Below, piece by piece: positions 7,313 to 13,828 of a stretch of 34,676 nt of DNA. The notes under the pieces are model-generated. The model had not been told where the DNA came from. It made no database searches and was given only the letters and a program-made list of their open reading frames with translations. Origin of the DNA: a virus; IMG/VR virus record IMGVR_UViG_3300030101_004712, positions 1 to 34,676 of that record. One strand, given 5' to 3'. Numbering within the stretch: position 1 is the stretch's first letter; every line of letters starts with the position of its first letter. Made by a program: the position numbers and the translations under genes.

Positions 7313-8988
7313 GGCATCCTCTCAATGGGCCAGTTCAAAGAGCGGTAAAGCGAGCGGCGAGCGCTCCACTTCCGTTGTGCCCATCTTCCAGTGTCCACCA
7401 TGTCCACCACGAGCGGCGGACGTTTTCCGTCCATGGCCCGGCATGCGCGTCCGACCCGTTGACGCGTCACCGGCTTGTGTGAGCTTGGGGCGGCCAGTAC
7501 CACCGTGTCCAGTTCGGGGAGATCCAGTCCTTCGTCGGCCAGCTGGGTGGCCACAACCACAGACAGCGTTCCCGAGCGCATAGCGGCCAGCGTCTCAGCT
7601 CTCCGCTTCGACGTGACAGATCCCACTAGCGCGCGTCCCCCGAGCTCGTCCGCGGTCGCTTCCGCGTGGTCCACCAGCGAAGTCAGAACCAGAACCCTCC
7701 GTCCTTCGCTCACCAGGTCTCGGACAGTCCGACACAGTAGCGCTTGCCGCCCGCGGTCCTCGAGAAGTCCTCTCATCGTGTGCGCCGCGTGCTCTTCTTC
7801 GACGGGCTCGACTCCGGTTTCCAGTCGCCGGATTGTGGGTCGCATGGTCCGCCCCGCGCTGTCGAGCGTGGACTGTTCGATCCGGTAAACCGTCGGACCT
7901 AATGCCAGGTGCATCCAAGTGTGAAGGCCGTCCTTCCGCTCCGGTGTCGCTGTCAGTCCCATCCGCGACGCACACGGTATCGCGGACACGACTCGGATCC
8001 ACGTGACGGCTGGGACGTGGTGGCACTCGTCACAGACCAGCAGTCCGAAACCGCGCCCGAACTCGGCGAGCTGTTCCCAGCTCCACCGGGCGAGCGTCGC
8101 CAGCGATGCCACGACCATGGACTCATCACCGCTCGGGTTCTTTCCGCCCCCGAGCTGTCCGACAACGGCGCCCGGTATCCATGTCTCCAGTCGTTCTTTC
8201 CACTGTCGCACCAGGTCCAACGTGTGGACGACCACCAGCGTCCGACCTTCGACAGACGAAGCAAGGAACGTCCCTATTCCGGTCTTCCCAGCTCCACATG
8301 GCGCTTCGACGACTCCGTGTCCGCGCTTGAGGACCGCGGCCACCGCTTCCGACTGATACCAGTACGGCGCGATCCCATCGGCCAGCTCGAGGGGAGTCGT
8401 CCGCAGGACCATCGGCGACGGGTTCCACTCGACCGCCCCGCGGGGCATCCATTCCAGTTCGGTCCCGTCGACGGTCCCAGCTGGGAAGATCCATCGTTCC
8501 GGTTCCTGTCCGCGCTGGTGGAATCGCCAGGACAGCCACTTCGGATTCTCCGTCCGGTGACGAGCTCGGATGTCGTGCCAAGCGGAGTCGTTGACGTTCC
8601 CGAGCACGACTCCGAAAGAGCGAGTGATCGGCCACTTCGTCTTCGTCTTCGTCTTCGGTTCCGGCTGAACCGCCCCATCCGGCGACGCTACCACCTTCCA
8701 CCCAAGCTGGCGACACTTATCCAGCTGGGCAAGTCGACGAATACGCCAGTGGCGCCACTCGGTGCCGGTAATCTCTCCAGGGTCCGCGGACTCAGTGATG
8801 CGTCCTTCTCGCGTGGCGACGATTCGAACTCGAGCTGGGACCAGCTGGTACAGGTTCAGATCCGATGTCTGGAGCTCCCGGACCCGTCGCTGGCTGTCGA
8901 GGAGCGTCCAGATATCGCCGTCGATCTGCACAACCGGAGTCCGAGTGGAACCCCAGCTCGGGACGCCCACGAAGCCGAGCGGAGTCAT
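7309..8988 (-). CDS. XPB/UvsW-like superfamily 2 helicase
   Basis: From the ATG at 8988 this is a 559-residue helicase. Walker A is PCGAGKT (230-236), motif II is DECHH (320-324), motif III is TATPER (346-351) and motif VI is QRVGRACR near 510. The order and the YWYQSEAVAAVL Q-motif-like segment at about 209-220 resemble UvsW, XPB and other fork-remodelling helicases. The first 200 residues form an accessory domain with a Lys-Thr microrepeat (KTKTKTK at 112-118). The frame is open to 9147, but the start at 8988 makes an ATGA overlap with the upstream gene. Role: probably branch migration or origin melting with the phage recombination enzymes. Confidence 0.88.
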   Translation of the reverse strand: MTPLGFVGVPSWGSTRTPVVQIDGDIWTLLDSQRRVRELQTSDLNLYQLVPARVRIVATREGRITESADPGEITGTEWRHWRIRRLAQLDKCRQLGWKVVASPDGAVQPEPKTKTKTKWPITRSFGVVLGNVNDSAWHDIRARHRTENPKWLSWRFHQRGQEPERWIFPAGTVDGTELEWMPRGAVEWNPSPMVLRTTPLELADGIAPYWYQSEAVAAVLKRGHGVVEAPCGAGKTGIGTFLASSVEGRTLVVVHTLDLVRQWKERLETWIPGAVVGQLGGGKNPSGDESMVVASLATLARWSWEQLAEFGRGFGLLVCDECHHVPAVTWIRVVSAIPCASRMGLTATPERKDGLHTWMHLALGPTVYRIEQSTLDSAGRTMRPTIRRLETGVEPVEEEHAAHTMRGLLEDRGRQALLCRTVRDLVSEGRRVLVLTSLVDHAEATADELGGRALVGSVTSKRRAETLAAMRSGTLSVVVATQLADEGLDLPELDTVVLAAPSSHKPVTRQRVGRACRAMDGKRPPLVVDMVDTGRWAQRKWSARRSLYRSLNWPIERMP

Positions 8989-9704
8989 GAGCGGGACCGA
9001 AGTATCTTCATGTGGTGATGAACCGATCTCGCGGTGATCGGATACCCGTCCGCCGTCATCGAGTCGGCGATGTCGCGCGCCTTCATCCATGGATAATGCT
9101 CTAAGTGAGCGGCCACTTCGTCCCGGACGGGTGATCGGTCGCACCATGCCGCGCGCGTGTCATCAGCAAATCCCGACGGGCGACACTGTATTAGCCCCAG
9201 TCGTGCCCATCCCTTGTAAAGAGTGGTGATGGATACTCGGAAAGTGATCGCTGATCGGCGCACTGTCGTTTCACGATTTTCCACCTTTCGTCGCGACTCG
9301 CGGAGATCTTCATCGGTCAAAACCCGTTCCGGCCAGCTCGGGTTCCGCCACGATGGATCGACGGACTTCATCCGTTCACGCTGGTTGCCGATACCAAGCA
9401 ACAATCGGTAACTTCGAACACTCGAAGGGTGTAGTTGAACACCGACTTCGGCAAGTCGAGCCGATATTTTAGCATCGCTCAACGACGGGTCATCAGCGAT
9501 TATGACCTCCACTGCGACAAGTTTTTCGTTATTCTGCCGCGGGACCATGGGGATCTGTTCGACGACGCCGAAAAGACGCCACCGGCTGGCCAGTGTGCCA
9601 CGTGGAATGCCGACAGAAGCGGCCGCTTGCGCCGATGTCATCTCGCCAGCGACCACCGCGCGTCGCAGTCGTACCAATGTGTCCCGGCTGGTGGGATTGC
9701 TCAT
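8985..9704 (-). CDS. Multi helix-turn-helix DNA-binding protein
   Basis: I do not recognise a named family for this 239-residue protein. It begins MSNPTSRDTLVRLRRAVVAGEMTSAQAAASVGIPRGTLASRWR, a clear helix-turn-helix of the type found in transposase-like and regulator N-termini. Further candidate segments are SLSDAKISARLAEVGVQLHPSSVRSYRLLLG in the middle and a C-terminal ARDIADSMTADGYPITARSVHHHMKILRS, both winged-helix-like. It could be a transcription regulator, an origin-binding protein or a recruitment factor for the helicase it overlaps. The start at 9704 overlaps the upstream stop (ATGA) and has a GGGGAGGT ribosome site. No catalytic residues are visible. Confidence 0.6.
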   Translation of the reverse strand: MSNPTSRDTLVRLRRAVVAGEMTSAQAAASVGIPRGTLASRWRLFGVVEQIPMVPRQNNEKLVAVEVIIADDPSLSDAKISARLAEVGVQLHPSSVRSYRLLLGIGNQRERMKSVDPSWRNPSWPERVLTDEDLRESRRKVENRETTVRRSAITFRVSITTLYKGWARLGLIQCRPSGFADDTRAAWCDRSPVRDEVAAHLEHYPWMKARDIADSMTADGYPITARSVHHHMKILRSRS

Positions 9705-10137
9705 GCGACCTCCCCCGGCCACCGACCGAGGGCGACGGCGGATGCGATGCAGGCTCGACTGATGCGGCCCGGATCGCCCGTCACGACAGCATCAATCACA
9801 GCGTCAGCAGGGCATTGATCGCGTCGCAAATGCAAGGCGTCGGACAACCGGTTGGCCTCTTCGAGATTGCCCAGCAGCTTCAGCATCCAGCCCTCCCAGG
9901 CCCAGTGGTCGGGGTCCGGGATAGCGCGAGTACGACTAAACCGAGCGACTGGAGTGATGTCGTCCGTGTAGCACCACGCCCCCTCAAGCCAAACGAAGCC
10001 CGGCATGGGCGGGCATACCTCCGTGTGCGGGCATTGCCACGGCCACCGCCAGTCAGGGATGCGCTCGGCAAGCTCGCCCCATTCCTCGGCGGGAGCGTCG
10101 GGGGCTGGTGTCTTCAGGGCGCTCATGCGACCTCCCC
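9699..10137. repeat. Duplicated 17-base translation-start cassette
   Basis: The 17-mer GCTCATGCGACCTCCCC occurs at 9699-9715 and 10121-10137. On the coding strand it supplies the end of one gene (codons for Glu-Val-Ala then the TGA stop), the ribosome site GGGGAGGT and the overlapping ATG of the next. Two consecutive gene junctions therefore have the same start signal. Confidence 0.8.
9701..10126 (-). CDS. Hypothetical Trp-rich protein
   Basis: This 141-residue protein is not recognised. It is acidic and Trp/Pro-rich in its first half (PDWRWPWQCPHTEVCPPMPGFVWLEGAWCY), with four Cys in the whole protein, then a helical second half. The start at 10126 is chosen because it overlaps the stop of the small membrane protein gene (ATGA) and has GGGGAGGT upstream. 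It lies in the early operon between small proteins and the helix-turn-helix gene. A host-interaction role is possible but is not shown by the sequence. Confidence 0.6.
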   Translation of the reverse strand: MSALKTPAPDAPAEEWGELAERIPDWRWPWQCPHTEVCPPMPGFVWLEGAWCYTDDITPVARFSRTRAIPDPDHWAWEGWMLKLLGNLEEANRLSDALHLRRDQCPADAVIDAVVTGDPGRISRACIASAVALGRWPGEVA

Positions 10138-10263
10138 ATGTTCGGCCATGCACTGCCACCAGCCGTCATCATTTCCAGCCAGGTAGCCGACGCGGTAGCC
10201 GACCGCGGCCAGTCCAGCGCCGAGCAAAAGCCACCACAACCAGCTGTGTTGAATGTCCTTCAT
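10123..10263 (-). CDS. Small single-pass membrane protein
   Basis: This 46-residue protein starts MKDIQHSWLWWLLLGAGLAA. Residues about 8-30 form one hydrophobic membrane segment, followed by a short polar tail ending GEVA. Both ends fit the operon exactly: its ATG overlaps the stop of the 72-residue gene and its TGA overlaps the ATG of the next gene, both as ATGA. It lies far from the lysis cassette, in the early region. It might act on the host membrane or in exclusion of other phages, but this is a guess from context. Confidence 0.6.
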   Translation of the reverse strand: MKDIQHSWLWWLLLGAGLAAVGYRVGYLAGNDDGWWQCMAEHGEVA

Positions 10264-10478
10264 GTCTGTCCATTCCCCTGGAAAAGGTCCATCTGTAGCG
10301 GTCCCGTGTCCACCGGTACTGCCCCGTCAACTACTACTCGGGCGACATGCCCGCGTCCCCTGAGTTCTGCCGCTACAGCTTCCGCGGTCGCGACATCGAA
10401 GCGAGATCCAGCGCCGTAAAAGCGCCGTCCCCACCAGCGGCGATGTCCTCGCCAGTCGACCAGAACGCGCGCGCTCAT
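10260..10478 (-). CDS. Small basic hypothetical protein
   Basis: This 72-residue protein starts MSARVLVDWRGHRRWWGRRF and is not recognised. The N-terminus is Arg/Trp-rich and the middle (FDVATAEAVAAELRGRGHVARVVVDG) reads as helix then strand, with an acidic end LQMDLFQG that is slightly like a clamp-binding peptide (QxxLF-type). The start at 10478 overlaps the RuvC-like stop and its own stop overlaps the next ATG. If the QMDLF segment really is a beta-clamp motif, the protein could recruit the host sliding clamp, but this is weak. Confidence 0.55.
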   Translation of the reverse strand: MSARVLVDWRGHRRWWGRRFYGAGSRFDVATAEAVAAELRGRGHVARVVVDGAVPVDTGPLQMDLFQGNGQT

Positions 10479-10963
10479 CGTTGCGACTCGAGCCACGCGA
10501 GCACAGCTCCGAGCGCTTGCCAAGCGTGCGACGACACACCGAAGAGCGGACCCGGACTCGCCTTCCGTCCGACAGCTGGCGGTCCACCTGGAGTCTGATG
10601 GTCGGCAACGCATGCCCGCCGGACTCGACTGTCCGCGGCACCCGTACCGGACATAACACCGAGCTCGCGAAGTACTTGTCGACGGGTAAGCTCATGCGTC
10701 GGGATGCCAGCCAGCTGGAAGTTCGCAACCATGCGTCCGCCTTCCCAGGCCGTATCGAGCATATGACCCACCTTCCCAGTACCGAGTCCGCCCATGGCCG
10801 CGGGGCGTTCGATCACGGCACGTTCCACTTCGTGGGCTTCAGACTCGTCCATAATGGACATCCAGTCCGCGGACTTGTCCGACCACAGCACACGGCGTGC
10901 AACACTGTCATAGATGACAGCGCCATGGGTCAAAGGACCAGGATCGACTCCGACGATCACCAT
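10475..10963 (-). CDS. RuvC-like Holliday junction resolvase
   Basis: This 162-residue protein has the RNase H fold start MVIVGVDPGPLTHGAVIYD (Asp 7), then AVIERP with Glu 52 and a Gly-rich segment with conserved Thr and Gly, and ends SSHAWQALGAVLAWLES. The first two acidic residues and His 146 correspond to RuvC-type catalytic positions. In cellular RuvC the His is followed three residues later by Asp, but here that place is Gln 149, so one metal ligand may be replaced or supplied elsewhere. It would cut branched recombination and replication intermediates before packaging. It overlaps the repressor gene by seven bases. Confidence 0.78.
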   Translation of the reverse strand: MVIVGVDPGPLTHGAVIYDSVARRVLWSDKSADWMSIMDESEAHEVERAVIERPAAMGGLGTGKVGHMLDTAWEGGRMVANFQLAGIPTHELTRRQVLRELGVMSGTGAADSRVRRACVADHQTPGGPPAVGRKASPGPLFGVSSHAWQALGAVLAWLESQR

Positions 10964-11193
10964 GGAATGTTCCGCAGTTCAGCGAGCGCCCCGATTAGCG
11001 CGTCCTTCTCATCCGGCGTTTCCGCCAAGTAGTACAGGAGAGCGGAGAATGTCCCGGTGGACATGACATCGGCCCCGCCGTTTTCGTATCGGGAGACCTG
11101 GCGTTCCGATATGCCAGCGAGCTTGGCCAGTTCCGATTGAGAAAATCCACGGCGACGACGAAGAACGGCCAACTGTTCTGAAAGGGTGTTCAT
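10957..11193 (-). CDS. Cro/CI-type transcription regulator (XRE family)
   Basis: This 78-residue protein is one helix-turn-helix domain of the XRE family: RRRGFSQSELAKLAGISERQVSRYENG covers helices 1 to 4, followed by a short helical tail. It lacks the C-terminal protease or dimerisation domain of large CI repressors, so it resembles Cro. The ATG at 11193 has a strong ribosome site (AGGAGGT). It is the first gene of the leftward early operon and faces the rightward operon across a 113-base divergent control region containing a large inverted repeat, its probable binding site. Confidence 0.88.
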   Translation of the reverse strand: MNTLSEQLAVLRRRRGFSQSELAKLAGISERQVSRYENGGADVMSTGTFSALLYYLAETPDEKDALIGALAELRNIPW

Positions 11194-11213
11194 TCGCGAT
11201 ACCTCCTGGCGAA

Positions 11214-11242
11214 ATGCTACCGGCTCGGAACCAGACGCGCAA
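11214..11242 (-). promoter_or_regulatory. Candidate leftward early promoter
   Basis: On the minus strand -35 TTGCGC (11242-11237) and -10 TAGCAT (11219-11214) are 17 bases apart, 21 bases before the regulator ATG. The -35 match is poor (three of six to consensus), but the layout is mirrored exactly by the rightward promoter and shares CCGGTAG with it. Confidence 0.45.
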
Positions 11243-11282
11243 GTCAGAATGTGTCCTTGCGCGTCCGGAATAAGTCCGGTAG
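11217..11282. promoter_or_regulatory. Mirrored operator between divergent operons
   Basis: Two 27-base arms (11217-11243 and 11256-11282) form an imperfect inverted repeat around a 12-base centre. Each arm reads CTTGCGCGTC, then C or T, GG, seven variable bases and CCGGTAG. The ten inner and seven outer bases are identical in both arms. This probably binds the XRE regulator and controls both early promoters at once. Confidence 0.65.
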
Positions 11283-11285
11283 TGT
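11257..11285 (+). promoter_or_regulatory. Candidate rightward promoter
   Basis: TTGCGC at 11257-11262 and TAGTGT at 11280-11285 are separated by 17 bases, about 21 bases before the ATG at 11307. Both hexamers are weak, so activity may need an activator; the mirrored partner promoter supports it. Confidence 0.4.
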
Positions 11286-11306
11286 CTGAAAAAACCAGGA
11301 GCTGGC

Positions 11307-11975
11307 ATGGATGCAAATGACTTGATCGGACTTGCGCAAAAAAGCCGATACCTTCGAGCGGTGGACGTGGACGAGAGCTTCAAAGTGACGATCGCCAACG
11401 TCACAGTCGAGACGATGAAAGCGAAGGGCGAAGAGGAGAAGGAACGCGGCGTGGTCTGGTTCGAAGAAGACGAACGCGGCCTGGTGGTTAATGTGAGTCT
11501 CGGACAGATCCTTCGGGCCATGTTCGGCATTCATCTGGCGGACTGGCACGGTAAGCGACTCGAGCTCTACAACGACACCAGCGTCCGCGGGAAGTCCGGA
11601 AAGGCTGTCGGTGGCATACGGATCAAGTCCAGTCCGGACATCGACACTGACGTGGTGGTGCTTGCTGGTAAGTCGCCGTTTTCTCGTGGCACTGAGTACA
11701 CGGTGAAGGCTGCTTCGTCGGCGAGCTCGGGACGTCGGAACGACGAAGACACGCAATCCATCTCTAAGGGTCTCTTGGACTCCGCGCTCCGTAAGGTGGG
11801 ACTGTCCATCTCCGACTTCGACGCGTGGGCCATGTCCGTCGACAAGCCACAGTTCCACCAGCTCCACGCAGCGGGGCGCGCGGCGGCCGCGAAGTGGGTC
11901 AGCGGCAACGGTCACAAAGTGATCGGCGACTTCATCGCCTGCCAGCACGAAGACTCCGACCCGATGGCGGTCTGA
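11307..11975 (+). CDS. Probable OB-fold type early phage protein
   Basis: This 222-residue protein is the first rightward gene. Its first half (FKVTIANVTVETM, then VVWFEEDERGLVVN, then WHGKRLELYNDTSVRGKSGKAVGGIRI) has the strand pattern and the conserved W-x-GK-x-x-x-LY...GIR signature of a widespread family of phage early proteins with an OB-like fold. Members often sit near recombination genes. The second half is specific to this phage. The ribosome site is AGGAG, five bases before the ATG. A role in binding single-stranded DNA is plausible from the fold but unproven. Confidence 0.6.
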   Translation: MDANDLIGLAQKSRYLRAVDVDESFKVTIANVTVETMKAKGEEEKERGVVWFEEDERGLVVNVSLGQILRAMFGIHLADWHGKRLELYNDTSVRGKSGKAVGGIRIKSSPDIDTDVVVLAGKSPFSRGTEYTVKAASSASSGRRNDEDTQSISKGLLDSALRKVGLSISDFDAWAMSVDKPQFHQLHAAGRAAAAKWVSGNGHKVIGDFIACQHEDSDPMAV

Positions 11976-12392
11976 ATGAGCGTCCTTTGCTGGCATCCTT
12001 TCGGACGTGGATTCCAAGCCACGATCAAGCGCCCGTACCACGATCTCGAAGTACTCCCGCTGGGTGCCGACCGCTGGCAGTGGCGAGCGTCCCGCATGGA
12101 CTCAGCCAATGGGCGGTTTGAACTGGTGGAAGCGGGTGTCGAGGACAGCGTGAAGTCCGCCCGTGCGTCCGCCTTCGACGCGGTTATTCGGAACGTGGAC
12201 TGGTTCGAGCTCATCCGTCGAGCGCTCCAGACTCACTGGCTGGACACCAGCCAGCTAAACCAGGCACTGCGACGGAACCAGTCGCCACCGCTCGGCGCGA
12301 TGTCTCATCTCGACGCGTTCCACTGTCTGGACTGGCTGGAAAATCACCGCGGACTGGAATGCGTCCGAGCAATGATCAGCGAACCAGTGTGA
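11976..12392 (+). CDS. Hypothetical protein
   Basis: This 138-residue protein is unrecognised. It begins one base after the previous stop, so the two are co-translated. The N-terminal half (FQATIKRPYHDLEVLPLGADRWQWRASRM) looks like a small beta domain, and the rest is helical and ends in an acidic, Trp-containing segment. It is probably the last gene of the first rightward transcript, since a hairpin and a new promoter follow. Confidence 0.6.
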   Translation: MSVLCWHPFGRGFQATIKRPYHDLEVLPLGADRWQWRASRMDSANGRFELVEAGVEDSVKSARASAFDAVIRNVDWFELIRRALQTHWLDTSQLNQALRRNQSPPLGAMSHLDAFHCLDWLENHRGLECVRAMISEPV

Positions 12393-12400
12393 CTGATTGC

Positions 12401-12452
12401 GCGCGGGACCAGTGCTTTTCCTGTTGTTCGCCTGCTCAGTACAGGCCCGCGC
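12401..12452 (+). terminator. Candidate terminator or attenuator hairpin
   Basis: GCGCGGG at 12401-12407 pairs with CCCGCGC at 12446-12452. Inside, CCTGT (12420-12424) pairs with ACAGG (12441-12445). The structure follows directly after the 138-residue gene and lies upstream of a strong promoter. There is no U-run, so it may need a termination factor or act as a barrier. Confidence 0.35.
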
Positions 12453-12493
12453 CTTCACATGCCCACAATATTCAAAAACATTGGATACCCCCG

Positions 12494-12522
12494 TTGACGG
12501 ATATTCATTTCGGTTGTATATT
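12494..12522 (+). promoter_or_regulatory. Strong candidate sigma-70 promoter
   Basis: TTGACG (12494-12499) and TATATT (12517-12522) lie exactly 17 bases apart in a locally AT-rich tract. Each hexamer matches consensus in five of six positions, the best promoter in the window. It would start transcription about 45 bases before the ATG at 12574. The AT-rich tract around it (12460-12525) stands out from its GC-rich surroundings. Confidence 0.75.
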
Positions 12523-12573
12523 GATGGGGCGGGAAGGGAAACCGACCGCGCCACACACACACAGGACATCACA

Positions 12574-12768
12574 ATGCAGACCATCGAAGTAGCAAGCGCC
12601 CGAAGGGCATTCTTCAAAGCCGATAGCGAACATCGGGCTGCTTTGGCTCGCCACGATCGCTTCAACTGCGCAATGACTCAGGAAGCGTTGAATGTCGCGC
12701 GGGCAGCGTCGCAAGCTGCATACGTTGACTATCTCTACGCAAAAGCCACTGCCGGCGGTGCAGCATGA
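12574..12768 (+). CDS. Small helical hypothetical protein
   Basis: This 64-residue protein is Ala-rich and probably all helical (MQTIEVASARRAFFKADSEH and onward). The frame extends upstream to a TTG at 12397 and would add a signal-peptide-like stretch. The ATG at 12574 is chosen because a strong promoter lies between those starts and an AGGA ribosome site sits seven bases before the ATG. It is the first gene of the small rightward operon, and its stop overlaps the next start (ATGA). Confidence 0.6.
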   Translation: MQTIEVASARRAFFKADSEHRAALARHDRFNCAMTQEALNVARAASQAAYVDYLYAKATAGGAA

Positions 12769-13040
12769 ACGCGTGCAAACAGCTTGAAGCGGCCATTTTG
12801 AACGACGCCGGACTCTCGTGGGGCAACGTCGTGGACATCGGAGTCGGTGACTTTTGCGCTCACATTCACGACGCTGGATTCGGCATCATTGCCGGACCAG
12901 TGGGGGACAGTGACGAAGTCTCTTTCCAGGTGATCGACCCGGACGGCCAGCCCGTGAGCGATTGGTCCACCTACGACACAGCGGAGCGCGCAGTCGCGGA
13001 AGCGGAGCTGTGCCAGCTTGGGATGGGGTCGCACCAATGA
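12765..13040 (+). CDS. Hypothetical protein
   Basis: This 91-residue acidic protein is unrecognised. The sequence NVVDIGVGDFCAHIHDAGFGIIAGPVGDSDEVSFQVIDPDGQPV alternates strands and turns and suggests a compact beta domain; a helix with AERAVAEAEL ends it. It is joined to its neighbours by ATGA overlaps on both sides. Expression from a strong early promoter together with other tiny genes suggests a host-takeover or anti-host-defence gene cluster, but nothing in the residues shows this. Confidence 0.55.
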   Translation: MNACKQLEAAILNDAGLSWGNVVDIGVGDFCAHIHDAGFGIIAGPVGDSDEVSFQVIDPDGQPVSDWSTYDTAERAVAEAELCQLGMGSHQ

Positions 13041-13117
13041 CCGCTCGCGAGCACATTGAAGCGGCCGCCGGACTGGCTGTCATCGTGTCCATCTGGTTCC
13101 TGGTGATGTCGTCATGA
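13037..13117 (+). CDS. Tiny single-pass membrane peptide
   Basis: This open frame encodes 26 residues: a short polar start (MTAREHIEAA) and one hydrophobic segment (GLAVIVSIWFLVM). Its ATG overlaps the previous stop and its TGA overlaps the next ATG, so it fills the gap exactly, as expected of a real gene in this genome. It is probably an inner-membrane peptide of unknown role. Confidence 0.5.
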   Translation: MTAREHIEAAAGLAVIVSIWFLVMSS

Positions 13118-13377
13118 GCTTACAACCACAGGACCAGACACGTGGCCAGGCCATGTTTGCCGCGGCTTGTTGGCGTCTCGGACTGACTCCCGGAGCGCCC
13201 GGAACACAGAAAGCCGTCCTGGCTGAATGCTCGGACATCTGCACGCAAGCCCAGCTCAGCGAGTGGTCCACCGGCAAGCGGGAACCATCCGACCGGAAGC
13301 TGGCCGAGCTCGGCAAGCGCTTCGGCTTCGAGCTCGTGACCTACTGGGTTGCCAGCTCACGTTGGCTGAAAGACTGA
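13114..13377 (+). CDS. Helix-turn-helix protein, Cro-like
   Basis: This 87-residue protein has a central segment CTQAQLSEWSTGKREPSDRKLAELGKRFGF that fits a Cro/CI-type helix-turn-helix (recognition helix around AQLSEWSTG). It starts by overlapping the tiny membrane peptide gene and is the last rightward gene. It may be a second regulator, perhaps controlling early-to-late switching or the late genes that begin just beyond it in the opposite direction. Confidence 0.6.
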   Translation: MSLQPQDQTRGQAMFAAACWRLGLTPGAPGTQKAVLAECSDICTQAQLSEWSTGKREPSDRKLAELGKRFGFELVTYWVASSRWLKD

Positions 13378-13392
13378 CAGACGAAGTCATCG

Positions 13393-13428
13393 GCTCCTCT
13401 TTCGGGTCGGAGTGTCCGACTCGGGAGC
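13393..13428. terminator. Candidate bidirectional terminator hairpin
   Basis: Between convergent genes, GTCGGA (13406-13411) and TCCGAC (13415-13420) form a tight stem with a 3-base loop. GCTCC (13393-13397) pairs with GGAGC (13424-13428) outside it. Position between converging operons suggests termination, though no T-run is present. The rest of 13378-13495 shows nothing. Confidence 0.4.
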
Positions 13429-13495
13429 TGGTAGTGACACCCGAAGCGCAATCACCAGTAGAAGACAGTGGATCGATAGCAACTTGGCGGTTCGA

Positions 13496-13828
13496 CTATT
13501 TCTGGTGCGCGAGATCGCGAATGAGCTGTCCGAGCGTTTCGGTGAGCTGGCGAAGGTCTCGCTGCGTGTCACGCAATGCCTCCATATGGAGCTCCAGCCG
13601 CGTTATCCGCGTTTGGAAGTCCTGAAGCGTTGACGAATCGGCCGCCGTGACCGGTTCCCGTTCCCGTGACAGTAGCTTGTCCTTTACCGCCAGTGCAAGG
13701 ACAGCAGACACCAGGCCGGCCAGTCCGCCGCCTCCGACCCCCCACATGTCCGTCGCGGTTTGGACGTGCGGTACTGCCGCGGGGAGCTCCTGAGCCCACG
13801 CGACAGCCATCAGTATCGACCAGATCAC
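13496..13828 (-). CDS. Membrane protein with coiled coil, candidate holin or spanin
   Basis: This 110-residue protein has a signal-like hydrophobic start (MIWSILMAVAWAQ, with an AWA-QE cleavage-like site), a second hydrophobic segment GLAGLVSAVLALAV at about 36-49, and a long heptad-rich helix from about 68 to 105. Its place directly after the endolysin cassette points to lysis: holin (two membrane segments) or inner-membrane spanin (membrane anchor plus periplasmic coiled coil). It is the last leftward gene before the convergent junction and overlaps the 78-residue gene (ATGA). Confidence 0.55.
   Translation of the reverse strand: MIWSILMAVAWAQELPAAVPHVQTATDMWGVGGGGLAGLVSAVLALAVKDKLLSREREPVTAADSSTLQDFQTRITRLELHMEALRDTQRDLRQLTETLGQLIRDLAHQK

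Noticed and set aside
7909-9018. Rightward open frame of 369 codons
   Set aside because: It lies antisense to the helicase with clear motifs; composition is Arg/Pro/Ser-rich and not protein-like.
11244-12041. Leftward open frame of 265 codons across the divergent region
   Set aside because: It is antisense to the conserved rightward gene and would cross the control region.
12397-12573. N-terminal extension of the 64-residue gene from a TTG, with a signal-peptide-like sequence
   Set aside because: A strong promoter lies downstream of the TTG and the ATG at 12574 has its own ribosome site; the stretch also overlaps a hairpin.
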